A DNA stretch of 64,000 nucleotides, from positions 1,736,001 through 1,800,000 of the forward strand of contig NZ_CP012898.1 in assembly GCF_001310225.1 (NCBI RefSeq). Reading direction: 5' to 3'. Shown in pieces: positions 19,898-27,848 of the stretch (position 1 is its first letter; every line of letters starts with the position of its first letter). A program made the translations under genes and the position numbers. This DNA is from Pseudalgibacter alginicilyticus (GTDB lineage Bacteria > Bacteroidota > Bacteroidia > Flavobacteriales > Flavobacteriaceae). The notes under the pieces were generated by a model that was not told where the DNA came from, did no database searches, and saw only the letters and a list, made by a program, of their open reading frames with translations.

Positions 19898-20226
19898 AAG
19901 TAAGTTTTAAATAACATTAAAGCCATAAATATATAGCAATTAAGCTTTGAATTCAATGAGAAAAATCATGTTTTATAATTATTTTCTTTATTAAATAACA
20001 AAAAAATCCTACAGCTAATATATAAAAAATCATATAATAAAATGTATTTTAATCCATTGAAAAATACTTGAAGTCTTTTAAAAAATAAACCTAATAATTC
20101 CGAAAGTGAATTCTTTTACTTCTCTAAAAACAAATAAAACAGAATGGAAAACAACTCGATACTTCAAGGAGATGGAGTTCTTGAAAACTCTTAATTTAAG
20201 AATCATGACATCAAAACTCAGATGAA
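19898..20226. other. 329-base AT-rich gap without a recognisable gene
   Basis: Between the DUF3857 gene start and the dtd stop. It is very AT-rich. A TATATTTA box about 25 bases upstream of the DUF3857 start may be its -7 element (one mismatch). A weak AATTC/GAATT inverted repeat lies near 20110. Only ORFs of fewer than 20 codons are present. I see no tRNA, ncRNA or terminator. Confidence 0.5.
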
Positions 20227-20679
20227 CTATTCTTTATTCTTTGTATCAATTATAATAGTAACAGGGCCATCATTAATTAATTCTACTTTCATATCGGCTC
20301 CAAACTGACCGGTTTGTACTTTTTTACTCAAATCAGTTTCAAGTTGTTTTACAAAAGTTTCATAAAGAGGAATTGCAATATCTGGTTTTGCTGCTTTGAT
20401 ATAACTTGGACGGTTCCCTTTTTTAGTGGTTGCATATAAAGTAAACTGACTAACAACAATTGCATTGCCATTAACATCAATAATAGATTTATTCATGACA
20501 CCATTGTCATCACTAAATATTCTAAGATTTGCAATTTTATTGGACAACCATTTTATATCAGCTTGAGAATCTTCATCAACAATCCCCAATAAAATCAAAA
20601 GACCGTTATCTATTGAAGCCACAGTTTCCCCTTCAATAGTGACACTTGATTTTAAAACTCTTTGAATAACAGCTTTCAT
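20227..20679 (-). CDS. dtd: D-aminoacyl-tRNA deacylase
   Basis: Removes D-amino acids (and Gly from tRNA-Ala) mischarged onto tRNA. The 150-residue protein matches the family throughout: MKAVIQRVL at the start, VVSQFTLYA (near 78), GNRPSYIKAA (near 92) and the C-terminal NDGPVTIII with the conserved cross-subunit Gly-Pro. The ATG follows the rsgA stop codon without a gap (TAA then ATG), so the two are tightly coupled, both in translation quality and ribosome functions. Confidence 0.96.
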   Translation of the reverse strand: MKAVIQRVLKSSVTIEGETVASIDNGLLILLGIVDEDSQADIKWLSNKIANLRIFSDDNGVMNKSIIDVNGNAIVVSQFTLYATTKKGNRPSYIKAAKPDIAIPLYETFVKQLETDLSKKVQTGQFGADMKVELINDGPVTIIIDTKNKE

Positions 20680-21630
20680 TTATTGATTATCCCAATTATC
20701 AGTTCTATAATTTTCCTCATCTCCTTCAATTATTTGCAAATAACTACGGTAACGCGAAAAAGCAATTTCATCATTATCCAAAGCATTTTTAACAGCACAA
20801 TGAGGTTCTTGAATATGCAAACAATTATTAAACTTACAATCTTGTTTTAACGCAAATATCTCTGGAAAATAATCGCCCACCTCTTCTTTATCCATATCAA
20901 CCACACCAAACCCTTTAATTCCAGGCGTATCAATTATTTGAGCTCCAAAACTTAAATCAAACATTTCAGCAAAAGTTGTGGTATGCTGCCCTTGCATATG
21001 TTGAGTAGAAATCGCTTTAGTTTTAATATCCAATGATGGCTCGATAGCATTTACCAATGTAGATTTTCCAACCCCAGAATGTCCTGAAAACATACTTACT
21101 TTACCTTGCATTAACGCCTTTACTTTATCAACGTTTTTGCCACTAATAGCAGAAACTCCAATACACTCATAACCAATTTTTCTATAAGTATGTGCCAAAA
21201 ATCTAACCTCATTTAAAGTATCTTCATCATACGTATCTACTTTATTGAAAAGCAAAATAGTTTTTACCGAATACGCATTGGCTGTAACTAAAAAGCGGTC
21301 AATAAAACTGGTTAAAGTAGGCGGATTATTAATAGTTATAAGTAAAAACACTTGATCTATATTGGCCGCTATAATATGGGTTTGCTTAGATAGGTTTACA
21401 GATTTTCTAACAATATAGTTAGTACGGTCATGAATATTAAAAATAATACCAGAAACTTTATCATTATCAGCTTCTAATTCAAAATCTACTACATCGCCTA
21501 CCGCTATTGGATTGGTGCTTTTTATACCCTTGATTCGGAATTTTCCTTTCATACGGCATTCATAGATTTCTCCCTGCTCAGTTTTTACCGTATACCAGCT
21601 TCCTGTAGATTTATAAACGTGTCCTGTCAT
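20680..21630 (-). CDS. rsgA: Ribosome small-subunit-dependent GTPase RsgA
   Basis: GTPase that checks late maturation of the 30S subunit. The motif order is circularly permuted as expected: G4 FNKVD (near 130) comes before G1 GHSGVGKST (near 182) and G3 DTPGIKGFG (near 235). An OB-fold precedes the GTPase domain (MTGHVYKSTGSWY at the start). A C-terminal zinc site, CKFNNCLHIQEPHC, lies near 268-281. At 316 residues the length is normal. Confidence 0.96.
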   Translation of the reverse strand: MTGHVYKSTGSWYTVKTEQGEIYECRMKGKFRIKGIKSTNPIAVGDVVDFELEADNDKVSGIIFNIHDRTNYIVRKSVNLSKQTHIIAANIDQVFLLITINNPPTLTSFIDRFLVTANAYSVKTILLFNKVDTYDEDTLNEVRFLAHTYRKIGYECIGVSAISGKNVDKVKALMQGKVSMFSGHSGVGKSTLVNAIEPSLDIKTKAISTQHMQGQHTTTFAEMFDLSFGAQIIDTPGIKGFGVVDMDKEEVGDYFPEIFALKQDCKFNNCLHIQEPHCAVKNALDNDEIAFSRYRSYLQIIEGDEENYRTDNWDNQ

Positions 21631-21727
21631 CCATAAAATTATATTTTACAAATTAACGACTTTTAAACTTAAAAAAAAGTAAGAAAATAAACTACATTAG
21701 CCCCATAATCATAAAAAATCCAACAAC

Positions 21728-22180
21728 ATGAAAAAACTATTATTTATTTTTAGTATTTCTTTCTTTGCTTTTTTTGAAACGCAAGCACAATTAGAATACA
21801 AAGTAGTAACCAGTGTAGAATCTATTGTACCTAATGGTTTAGGTCGCTCTAGAATTATTAGTTCAAATGAAGAAAAAAACTATAAAGATTTCACGTCTAC
21901 ACAAACTGATGACGATAACGGACGTAATAAATCAGATAGAGGTGAAATTAGAGTAAAAGATTTTGATGAAACCAAATTATTAAACTTCTATAACATAGGT
22001 GGTATTCGTTTTCAGAACATTGCTGCGAATGATGCCGTTATCACTTCTAAAATAAACACCATGGTTGAAGAAGGCTGGGAATTGGCTTTTGTAACAAGTG
22101 CTGTGGAAAGCGATGCTGGCAAAAGTGACAATCAAGGTATTTTTATTACGCGTTATATTTTTAAAAAAACTAAGCTATAA
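21728..22180 (+). CDS. Small exported protein, DUF4177-like
   Basis: A 150-residue protein with a clear signal peptide (about 1-20, ending ETQAQ). Its mature part contains the pattern LEYKVVTSV ... INTMVEEGWELAFV, which resembles the small DUF4177 fold (a short beta strand, then a helix ending in eGWEl). The middle (about 45-75) is hydrophilic and poor in hydrophobic residues. The function is unknown. It is transcribed away from rsgA and ends at a terminator shared with the aromatic operon. Confidence 0.8.
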   Translation: MKKLLFIFSISFFAFFETQAQLEYKVVTSVESIVPNGLGRSRIISSNEEKNYKDFTSTQTDDDNGRNKSDRGEIRVKDFDETKLLNFYNIGGIRFQNIAANDAVITSKINTMVEEGWELAFVTSAVESDAGKSDNQGIFITRYIFKKTKL

Positions 22181-22194
22181 ACATATTTTGCTAC

Positions 22195-22226
22195 AAAAAA
22201 AAGCCCCGCAGTTGCGGGGTTTTTTT
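22195..22226. terminator. Bidirectional terminator
   Basis: Stem CCCCGCA/TGCGGGG (22204-22210 with 22213-22219) with A8 on the left and T7 on the right. It ends the DUF4177-like gene on the plus strand and the pheA-DAHP synthase operon on the minus strand. Confidence 0.92.
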
Positions 22227-22244
22227 ACCTTAATCAAAATCCAA

Positions 22245-23327
22245 TTATCCATTGATAATTTTCTCTTGATGATTAATTGATTCTTGATGAATGGCTTTAA
22301 ACATTTTTAAGATAAACTCCTCACTTAAACCTTGAGATTCTCCCTCAATAACCATTTTACCTAAAATTTCATTCCAACGTTTGCTTTGTAATACTGCAAC
22401 ATTTTTAGATTTTTTAAGCGCTCCAATACCATCAGCCGCTTTCATACGCTTTCCTAAAAGATCAATAATTTGATTATCAATTACATCTATTTGAGCTCTT
22501 AAATTATCTAATGACTTATTATACTCCGCTTCTGGATCAGTTTCTTTTCTAATTTTTAAATCTTTCATAATTTGAATCAAACTAGACGGAGTAACTTGTT
22601 GAGCTGCATCACTCCAAGCATTTTCTGGATCGTAATGCGTTTCAATCATCAATCCATCAAAATTTAAATCCAATGCTGTTTGAGATACGTCAAAAATCAT
22701 ATCTCTTTTTCCTGTAATGTGTGACGGATCATTAATTAAAGGGATATCTGGATATTTATTTTGAAACTCAATAGCTAATTGCCATTCTGGATTGTTTCTA
22801 TATTTTGTTTTTTCGTATGTTGAAAACCCTCTGTGGATAGCTCCTATATTTTTAACGCCAGCTTTGTAAATTCTTTCAATACCACCTAACCATAAAGCTA
22901 AATCAGGATTTACTGGATTTTTAATTAATACAGGCTTATCTGTACCCTCTAAAGCATCTGCAATTTCTTGCATAATAAAAGGACTTACAGTTGAACGCGC
23001 ACCAATCCATAATAAATCAACATCATGCTCTAAAGCTAATTTTACGTGTGCTGCATTAGCAACTTCAGTACAAATTTTCATACCAGTTTCCGCCTTTACT
23101 TTTTGCAACCATTTTAGTCCTAATGCACCAACACCTTCAAACATTCCTGGTCGTGTTCTTGGCTTCCAAATACCTGCTCTAAAATAACTAACATCCGTAT
23201 CTTTTAGCTCATGCGCTATTTTTAATACTTGCTCTTCAGTTTCAGCACTGCAAGGTCCTGCAATTACCAATGGATGATTTAAATTTAAATCATCTAACCA
23301 GGTTCTCATTTCTTTCTTGTTTTCCAT
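22245..23327 (-). CDS. Bifunctional DAHP synthase / chorismate mutase
   Basis: Combines the first step of the shikimate pathway with chorismate to prephenate. The N-terminal 270 residues are a type I-beta (KDPG aldolase-like) DAHP synthase: VIAGPCSAE at 22-30, KPRTRPGMFEG near 57, NDPSHITG near 200. The last 85 residues are an AroQ-type chorismate mutase (NLRAQIDVIDNQIIDLLGKR). In this fusion the mutase usually makes the synthase sensitive to prephenate. It is the last gene of the Phe/Tyr operon, 10 bases after tyrA, so the leader attenuator upstream of pheA probably governs it too. Confidence 0.95.
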   Translation of the reverse strand: MENKKEMRTWLDDLNLNHPLVIAGPCSAETEEQVLKIAHELKDTDVSYFRAGIWKPRTRPGMFEGVGALGLKWLQKVKAETGMKICTEVANAAHVKLALEHDVDLLWIGARSTVSPFIMQEIADALEGTDKPVLIKNPVNPDLALWLGGIERIYKAGVKNIGAIHRGFSTYEKTKYRNNPEWQLAIEFQNKYPDIPLINDPSHITGKRDMIFDVSQTALDLNFDGLMIETHYDPENAWSDAAQQVTPSSLIQIMKDLKIRKETDPEAEYNKSLDNLRAQIDVIDNQIIDLLGKRMKAADGIGALKKSKNVAVLQSKRWNEILGKMVIEGESQGLSEEFILKMFKAIHQESINHQEKIING

Positions 23328-23337
23328 AATTTTACTC

Positions 23338-24189
23338 TTAACTAATTCCTTTTAAAATGTCTTTTATATAATTGGTGTTCTTCATCTCATTAAAAATAGC
23401 TTCAAAATCATCTTGTTCCATCAGCTCTTTAAAATGTATAAGATTATTAATATACGCTTCTAATATTTCAATAACATTAGTTTTATTTTGTTTGAAAATG
23501 GGTGTCCACATTTCTGGTGAACTTTTAGCTAAACGTACAGTGGAAGCAAATCCACTACCTGCCATATCAAAAATATCACGTTCATTTCTTTCTTTATCAA
23601 TAACCGTTTTCCCTAACATAAACGAACTTATATGTGATAAATGTGATACATAAGCAATGTGTTTATCGTGCGCCTCTGGATTCATATAACGAATGCGCAT
23701 ACCAATATCTGCAAACAATTTTAATGCTTTTTCTTGAAGTTTAAAGGTTGTTTTTTCAACTTCACATACAATATTGGTCTTACCTACAAATAAACCACCA
23801 ATGGCCGCACTTGGCCCTGAATGCTCGGTACCTGCAATGGGGTGCATGGCTAAAAAATTTCTTCGTTTGGGATGGTTTTCAACAACTTTACAAATATCAA
23901 CCTTTGTAGAACCAGCATCAACAACCAAACCTGTATCAGAAACTAAGTCTAAAACCGTTGGTAGTAATTTTACGGTAGCATCAACTGGAATAGATATAAT
24001 TACTAAATCAGCATTTTTTATATCCTCTAAGCTTGCCTTTTTATCTATTAATTTAAGCGCTAAGGCTTCTTCAAGAGTTGCATCCTTTCTACTAATACCG
24101 TGAATAATAACATTCGGATCATTCTTTTTAATATCAATAGCAAGGCTCCCACCTATTAAACCAACTCCTATGGCGTATATATTTTTCAT
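23338..24189 (-). CDS. tyrA: Prephenate dehydrogenase
   Basis: Oxidative decarboxylation of prephenate to 4-hydroxyphenylpyruvate, the tyrosine branch. The 283-residue protein has the NAD-binding motif AIGVGLIGGSLA at the start, followed by AMHPIAGTEHSGP (near 118) with the catalytic His. The C-terminal domain is helical. No ACT regulatory domain is present. It is preceded by a 118-base gap that carries a possible structured element directly before the ATG, similar to one before metF. Confidence 0.95.
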   Translation of the reverse strand: MKNIYAIGVGLIGGSLAIDIKKNDPNVIIHGISRKDATLEEALALKLIDKKASLEDIKNADLVIISIPVDATVKLLPTVLDLVSDTGLVVDAGSTKVDICKVVENHPKRRNFLAMHPIAGTEHSGPSAAIGGLFVGKTNIVCEVEKTTFKLQEKALKLFADIGMRIRYMNPEAHDKHIAYVSHLSHISSFMLGKTVIDKERNERDIFDMAGSGFASTVRLAKSSPEMWTPIFKQNKTNVIEILEAYINNLIHFKELMEQDDFEAIFNEMKNTNYIKDILKGIS

Positions 24190-24194
24190 AATAG

Positions 24195-24240
24195 CCTTTC
24201 CCTAATCCTTTCTATATGAAAAAGAACTGTTACGGGTTTT
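24195..24240 (-). promoter_or_regulatory. Possible structured leader before tyrA, shared with metF
   Basis: On the minus strand it reads CCCGTAACAG, a hairpin built from TTTTTC and GAAAGG around ATATA, then TTAGGGAAAGGCTATT and the tyrA ATG five bases on. The element before metF (33954-33996) has the same order: CCCG-GTAA, hairpin, GGGA(AA)GG, GGCT, ATG. Outer CCC/GGG pairing is possible in both. The GGGAAAGG stretch might also act as a Shine-Dalgarno sequence. Confidence 0.35.
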
Positions 24241-24307
24241 TCTGTTTTTATTATATTATTCTTATTTCCTTTTTTCTATAACATGACAATTAGCTACAAT
24301 TGCTACT

Positions 24308-25453
24308 TTATTTCATTCTTGCAAACGCTTCTTCTAAAACCTCGGTAGTTGCGCATAAAGAAAATCGTATATAGCCTTCTCCTTGACTACCAAAAATAGT
24401 ACCTGGTGTTATAAAAACATGCTTATTTTTAAGCACGCCGTCAATAAACTCCTCAGCTTTAACCAAAGGCGGTAATTTAGCCCAAACAAAAAGACCTGTC
24501 GCATTTTTATCATATGTACAATTTAATGCCTCTGCTAATTTCCATACTAAATCTCGGCGTTCTTTATAAACATTATTTAAAGTGGCATACCACATTTTTG
24601 AACATTGTAAAGCTTCAACAGCGCCTTTTTGAATACCATAAAACATCCCAGAATCCATATTACTTTTTACCTTTAAAATATTATTGATATGAGTGCTATC
24701 TCCTACAACCATCCCAACACGCCATCCTGCCATATTAAAAGTCTTACTTAGTGAATTAAGTTCTAAACATACCTCTTTAGCACCTTCAATACTCAAAATA
24801 CTTATTTGCGTATCATTTAATATAAAACTATACGGATTATCATTAACAATTAAAATGTGATGCTTTTGTGCAAAAGCCACTAAATCCTCAAACAACTTTT
24901 TAGTTGCTGGCGCACCTGTTGGCATATGTGGATAATTAACCCACATTAATTTTACTTTACTTAAATCTAATTTTTCTAAAGTATTTAAATCTGGCTCCCA
25001 ATTATTAGCTTCATCTAATTCATACAAAATAGGCTCAGCACCTACTAATCGTGTTACAGATTGATAAGTTGGATACCCTGGATTTGGAATTAAAACTTGA
25101 TCGCCCTCATTCAAATATGCCATTGAAATATGCATAATACCTTCCTTGCTGCCCATTAACGGCAATATATCTGTAGCAGGACTTAAAGACACCTTAAAAT
25201 GTTCTTTATAAAAAGTAGCCATAGCCTCTCTAAGCTCAGGCAGCCCTTGATAGCTTTGGTATTTATGAGCATTTGTTTCAAATAAACTCCCCGAAATAGC
25301 ATCAATCACTTTTTGTGGTGGCGCTAAATCAGGACTCCCAATACCTAAATTAATAATGGGTTTTCCATTAGCAATTAACTGGTTAACTTCTCTCATCTTT
25401 TTTGAGAAATAGTATTCCTCAACGGTGTATAATCTATTAGCTACTTCAATCAT
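24308..25453 (-). CDS. PLP-dependent aminotransferase (aromatic/aspartate type)
   Basis: Class I/II fold aminotransferase of 381 residues. The pyridoxal phosphate Lys lies in SLSKTFNMAGWRVG (near 232), the substrate Arg region at RFSLCA near the C-terminus, and the cofactor-binding Asn/Asp/Tyr segment in VNDNPYSF (near 200). Its position between pheA and tyrA suggests that it transaminates phenylpyruvate, 4-hydroxyphenylpyruvate or prephenate, but substrate range cannot be read from the sequence. Its ATG overlaps the pheA stop by four bases (ATGA). Confidence 0.92.
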   Translation of the reverse strand: MIEVANRLYTVEEYYFSKKMREVNQLIANGKPIINLGIGSPDLAPPQKVIDAISGSLFETNAHKYQSYQGLPELREAMATFYKEHFKVSLSPATDILPLMGSKEGIMHISMAYLNEGDQVLIPNPGYPTYQSVTRLVGAEPILYELDEANNWEPDLNTLEKLDLSKVKLMWVNYPHMPTGAPATKKLFEDLVAFAQKHHILIVNDNPYSFILNDTQISILSIEGAKEVCLELNSLSKTFNMAGWRVGMVVGDSTHINNILKVKSNMDSGMFYGIQKGAVEALQCSKMWYATLNNVYKERRDLVWKLAEALNCTYDKNATGLFVWAKLPPLVKAEEFIDGVLKNKHVFITPGTIFGSQGEGYIRFSLCATTEVLEEAFARMK

Positions 25454-26277
25454 AACTTTGCCTTTTTATATTCTCCTAAAACTTTAAAACTTGATGCCAT
25501 AATTTCTATTAAAGATTTCGCTTTTTTAAAATCTAAATAGGTTTCAAAAGTGACATCTACAAAAAAGGCATATTTCCAAGGTGTTTCTATTATTGGTAAC
25601 GATTGGATTTTTGTTAAATTCAATTTGCAATCACTCATTACATTCAATATAGTTGCCAAACTACCCCGTTTATGATCTGCTTCAAACTTTATTGATGCTT
25701 TATTAATTTCATGCTCTGGCACTTCAGAATTTGTTCTTTTTACTATAACAAATCTTGTTTCATTATGTTTAATGGTTTGAATGCTATGTGCTAAAATATT
25801 TAACTCAAATATTTCAGCAGCCATCACACTTGCAATGGCTCCAACCCCTTTAAGTTGATTGCTTTTAATACGTTGAGACACCTCAGCGGTATCTTTATCC
25901 TCCACCAATTTAATATGGGGGTATTCTTTAAAAAACTCCTTACATTGCAACAGTGCCATAGGATGTGAATACACTTCTTTAATATCTGCTATATCTTGAT
26001 TAGGCAAAGCCATCAAATTATGCTGAATATCTAAATAATGTTCACCAACAATATGCATGTTTGATTTATCAATTAAAGCATAATTTGGAATAATGGAACC
26101 CGCAATGGAATTCTCTAATGCCATAATAACAGCATCACTTTCTCCTTTAAGCAATGAATCTACAACACCATCAAATGTTAAGCACTCAATGACCTCTACT
26201 GGAGTATCAAAATATTGTAATGATACAATATGATGAAACGATCCTTTAATACCCTGTATAGCTACGGTTTTAATCAA
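25450..26277 (-). CDS. pheA: Prephenate dehydratase
   Basis: Converts prephenate to phenylpyruvate, the phenylalanine branch. The 275-residue protein shows the dehydratase core (AIQGIKGSFHH at the start, ALENSIAGSI near 52, TRFVIVKR near 172) and a C-terminal ACT domain (ASIKFEADHKRGSLATIL; then KIQSLPI), the usual Phe feedback site. The only plausible start codon is TTG at 26277: a stop lies three codons upstream and the first ATG is far inside the conserved domain. It is the first gene of the Phe/Tyr operon and is preceded by a full transcription attenuator. Confidence 0.95.
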   Translation of the reverse strand: MIKTVAIQGIKGSFHHIVSLQYFDTPVEVIECLTFDGVVDSLLKGESDAVIMALENSIAGSIIPNYALIDKSNMHIVGEHYLDIQHNLMALPNQDIADIKEVYSHPMALLQCKEFFKEYPHIKLVEDKDTAEVSQRIKSNQLKGVGAIASVMAAEIFELNILAHSIQTIKHNETRFVIVKRTNSEVPEHEINKASIKFEADHKRGSLATILNVMSDCKLNLTKIQSLPIIETPWKYAFFVDVTFETYLDFKKAKSLIEIMASSFKVLGEYKKAKL

Positions 26278-26297
26278 AATTTAATTTTATTTATAAA

Positions 26298-26335
26298 CCC
26301 CAATCTTCATTAGGGATGTTCAACAAACGTTGAAC
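26298..26335 (-). promoter_or_regulatory. Two small hairpins between the attenuator and pheA
   Basis: On the minus strand, GTTCAAC-GTTT-GTTGAAC (26318-26335) directly follows the terminator U-run. Next comes CCCTAAT-GAAG-ATTGGGG (26298-26315), with seven pairs including one wobble. They may stabilise the read-through mRNA or shape the unusual TTG start region. Confidence 0.5.
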
Positions 26336-26363
26336 AAAAAAAAGTCCCGATTTTCATCGAGAC
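26336..26363 (-). terminator. Attenuator terminator of the pheA operon
   Basis: On the minus strand, GTCTCGAT - GAAA - ATCGGGAC forms eight pairs (one G-U) capped by a GAAA tetraloop and is followed by eight Us. The left arm (26356-26363) is also exactly complementary to an upstream strand at 26402-26409, ATCGAGAC, giving the alternative antiterminator. It lies 26 bases after the leader peptide stop. Confidence 0.9.
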
Positions 26364-26388
26364 TCATATTAAAATTTATGTTTATAAA

Positions 26389-26472
26389 TTATACATACAA
26401 CGTCTCGATTCCTTTGCTAAAAAAGAAATAAAAAAAGTTGCTAAAATATGTATTATTCATTGTTGTCTTCAT
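26389..26472 (-). CDS. Phe/Tyr leader peptide of the pheA operon
   Basis: A 27-codon frame from ATG at 26472 to TAA at 26389-26391. An in-frame ATG at 26460 is an alternative start giving 23 residues. Residues 9-18 read YFSNFFYFFF, so six of the first 18 residues are Phe and two are Tyr; a third Tyr is second from the end. The codons for G-I-E-T near the end (26402-26409) form the antiterminator strand. A ribosome that finishes the peptide would mask that strand and allow termination; one stalled at the Phe/Tyr codons would leave it free. This is the classical control peptide of amino-acid attenuation. Too short for ordinary gene prediction. Confidence 0.9.
   Translation of the reverse strand: MKTTMNNTYFSNFFYFFFSKGIETLYV
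26402..26409 (-). promoter_or_regulatory. Antiterminator strand of the pheA attenuator
   Basis: Minus-strand ATCGAGAC, exactly complementary over eight bases to the left arm of the terminator (26356-26363). It lies within the leader peptide, five to six codons after the last Phe codon, where a stalled ribosome would leave it exposed and a finishing one would cover it. Confidence 0.85.
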
Positions 26473-26482
26473 AATCAGGGCG

Positions 26483-26512
26483 CTAAAGTAATTAATATTT
26501 TTTCAAATCAAA
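26483..26512 (-). promoter_or_regulatory. Promoter of the pheA leader
   Basis: Minus strand: TTTG at 26509-26512, an 18-base spacer, then TACTTTAG at 26483-26490 (seven of eight matches to TAnnTTTG). The predicted transcript start is only a few bases before the leader ATG at 26472, which may favour the ATG at 26460. Confidence 0.55.
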
Positions 26513-26765
26513 ACTCTACAATAAGTTTTTTACACATTTATCCTAAAAATTAAAGATTTTATAGTGAAATTTACTTTAAACTAAACAATCCAAAATTAAG
26601 CATTAAAGAATCTATCATATCTTGAAATTACTTCAAAACATATTATTTGATTTCATTTTTAAGTTCACTCCTTAGCACGGCTATTCTAAAACTTAGCCAA
26701 AGATTTATTTTATTGTATTTTCAACATTCATTACCAAGTTCTAATGCTTAATTATGGATAATCAT
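26513..26765. other. Divergent intergenic stretch between the pheA leader and gldA
   Basis: With the attenuator this makes a 512-base space between pheA and gldA. Apart from the two promoters at its ends I see only AT-rich sequence with no ORF, hairpin or repeat worth naming. Confidence 0.5.
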
Positions 26766-26773
26766 TATTTTTG
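26766..26773 (+). promoter_or_regulatory. -7 box of gldA
   Basis: TATTTTTG, an exact TAnnTTTG match 16 bases before the ATG. The -33 region is weak. Confidence 0.35.
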
Positions 26774-26789
26774 AAGAAATAATTTCAAT

Positions 26790-27686
26790 ATGTCAATAGA
26801 AGTTACTGGTATTTCTAAACTTTATGGAAATCAAAAAGCTTTAAATAACATTTCGTTTAAAGTTAACAAACCTGAAATAGTTGGTTTTTTAGGTCCAAAC
26901 GGAGCAGGAAAATCAACCATGATGAAAATTTTAACTACGTTTGTTCAAGCTACTGATGGAACTGCAAAAGTAAACGGGTACAACGTTAAAGAAAATGCAT
27001 ACGCAGTTCAAAAAAGCATTGGTTATTTACCAGAGCACAATCCACTTTATTTAGAACTATTTGTAAAAGAATATCTAAGTTTTAATGCCAATATATATAA
27101 GGTTAGCAAACAGCGTATTGAAGAGGTTATAAAACTTACAGGATTATCAGCTGAAGCCCATAAAAAAATTGGACAACTATCCAAAGGATATCGACAGCGC
27201 GTTGGATTAGCAAATGCTTTACTACACGACCCTGATGTTTTAATATTGGATGAACCCACCACTGGATTAGACCCTAACCAATTAGTGGACATTAGAAACC
27301 TGATTAAAACCATTGGTAAAACAAAAACAGTTTTTCTTTCTACACATATTATGCAAGAAGTAGAAGCCATGTGTAGTAGAGTTATAATTATTAATAAAGG
27401 CACAATAGTAGCCGATAAAAAATTAGCAAAGCTACAAGAAGGTAATGACCAAATTGTTATTGTAGAATTTGATTACCGTGTTGAAAATGCATTTTTATTA
27501 AAGCTTCCAAATGCAAAAACAGTTATTAACACACATGATTTTGTTTATGAAATCAGCTTTAGCACTTCCAAAGACATGCGCTCTCATGTGTTCGATTTTG
27601 CACATGATAACAAACTAAAAATTTTACAACTGAATCAAAAAAACACGAGTTTAGAATCTCTTTTTAGAGATTTAACTTCAAAATGA
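26790..27686 (+). CDS. gldA: Gliding motility ABC transporter ATP-binding protein GldA
   Basis: ATPase subunit of the GldA-GldF-GldG ABC transporter associated with Bacteroidota gliding motility, bound to the inner face of the cytoplasmic membrane. The 298-residue protein has Walker A GPNGAGKST (near 36), signature QLSKGYRQRVGLA (near 130), Walker B VLILDEPTTGLDP (near 150) and the H-loop Thr-His (LSTHIM). Close resemblance to GldA from the start (MSIEVTGISKLYGNQKAL) sets it apart from generic ABC ATPases. gldF and gldG are not adjacent here. Confidence 0.9.
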   Translation: MSIEVTGISKLYGNQKALNNISFKVNKPEIVGFLGPNGAGKSTMMKILTTFVQATDGTAKVNGYNVKENAYAVQKSIGYLPEHNPLYLELFVKEYLSFNANIYKVSKQRIEEVIKLTGLSAEAHKKIGQLSKGYRQRVGLANALLHDPDVLILDEPTTGLDPNQLVDIRNLIKTIGKTKTVFLSTHIMQEVEAMCSRVIIINKGTIVADKKLAKLQEGNDQIVIVEFDYRVENAFLLKLPNAKTVINTHDFVYEISFSTSKDMRSHVFDFAHDNKLKILQLNQKNTSLESLFRDLTSK

Positions 27687-27798
27687 TTACACCTACACTG
27701 TGTTGTGATAAATTTTATGTATAAAGCATGACATAAATCATAATTGACATTTAATATAGCTAGTAGTTTTGCAAAAACATTTTTAATTTAGTATCGTT

Positions 27799-27827
27799 TT
27801 TGTTGAAAAAAACAAAAATTATATTTG
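27799..27827 (+). promoter_or_regulatory. Promoter of pta-ackA
   Basis: TTTG at 27799-27802, a 17-base spacer, and TATATTTG at 27820-27827: a full match to the Bacteroidota promoter pattern. It lies 21 bases before the pta ATG, so the 5' leader is very short. Confidence 0.75.
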
Positions 27828-27848
27828 CAACACAAAAAAAAGAAACTA

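Noticed and set aside
20143-20193. A 16-codon ORF in the gap before dtd
   Set aside because: Very short, no promoter, no hairpin and no compositional signal.
27825-27848. TTG start giving eight more residues to pta
   Set aside because: The TTG is the end of an exact TATATTTG promoter box with a TTTG 17 bases upstream, so it is not transcribed or only barely so.
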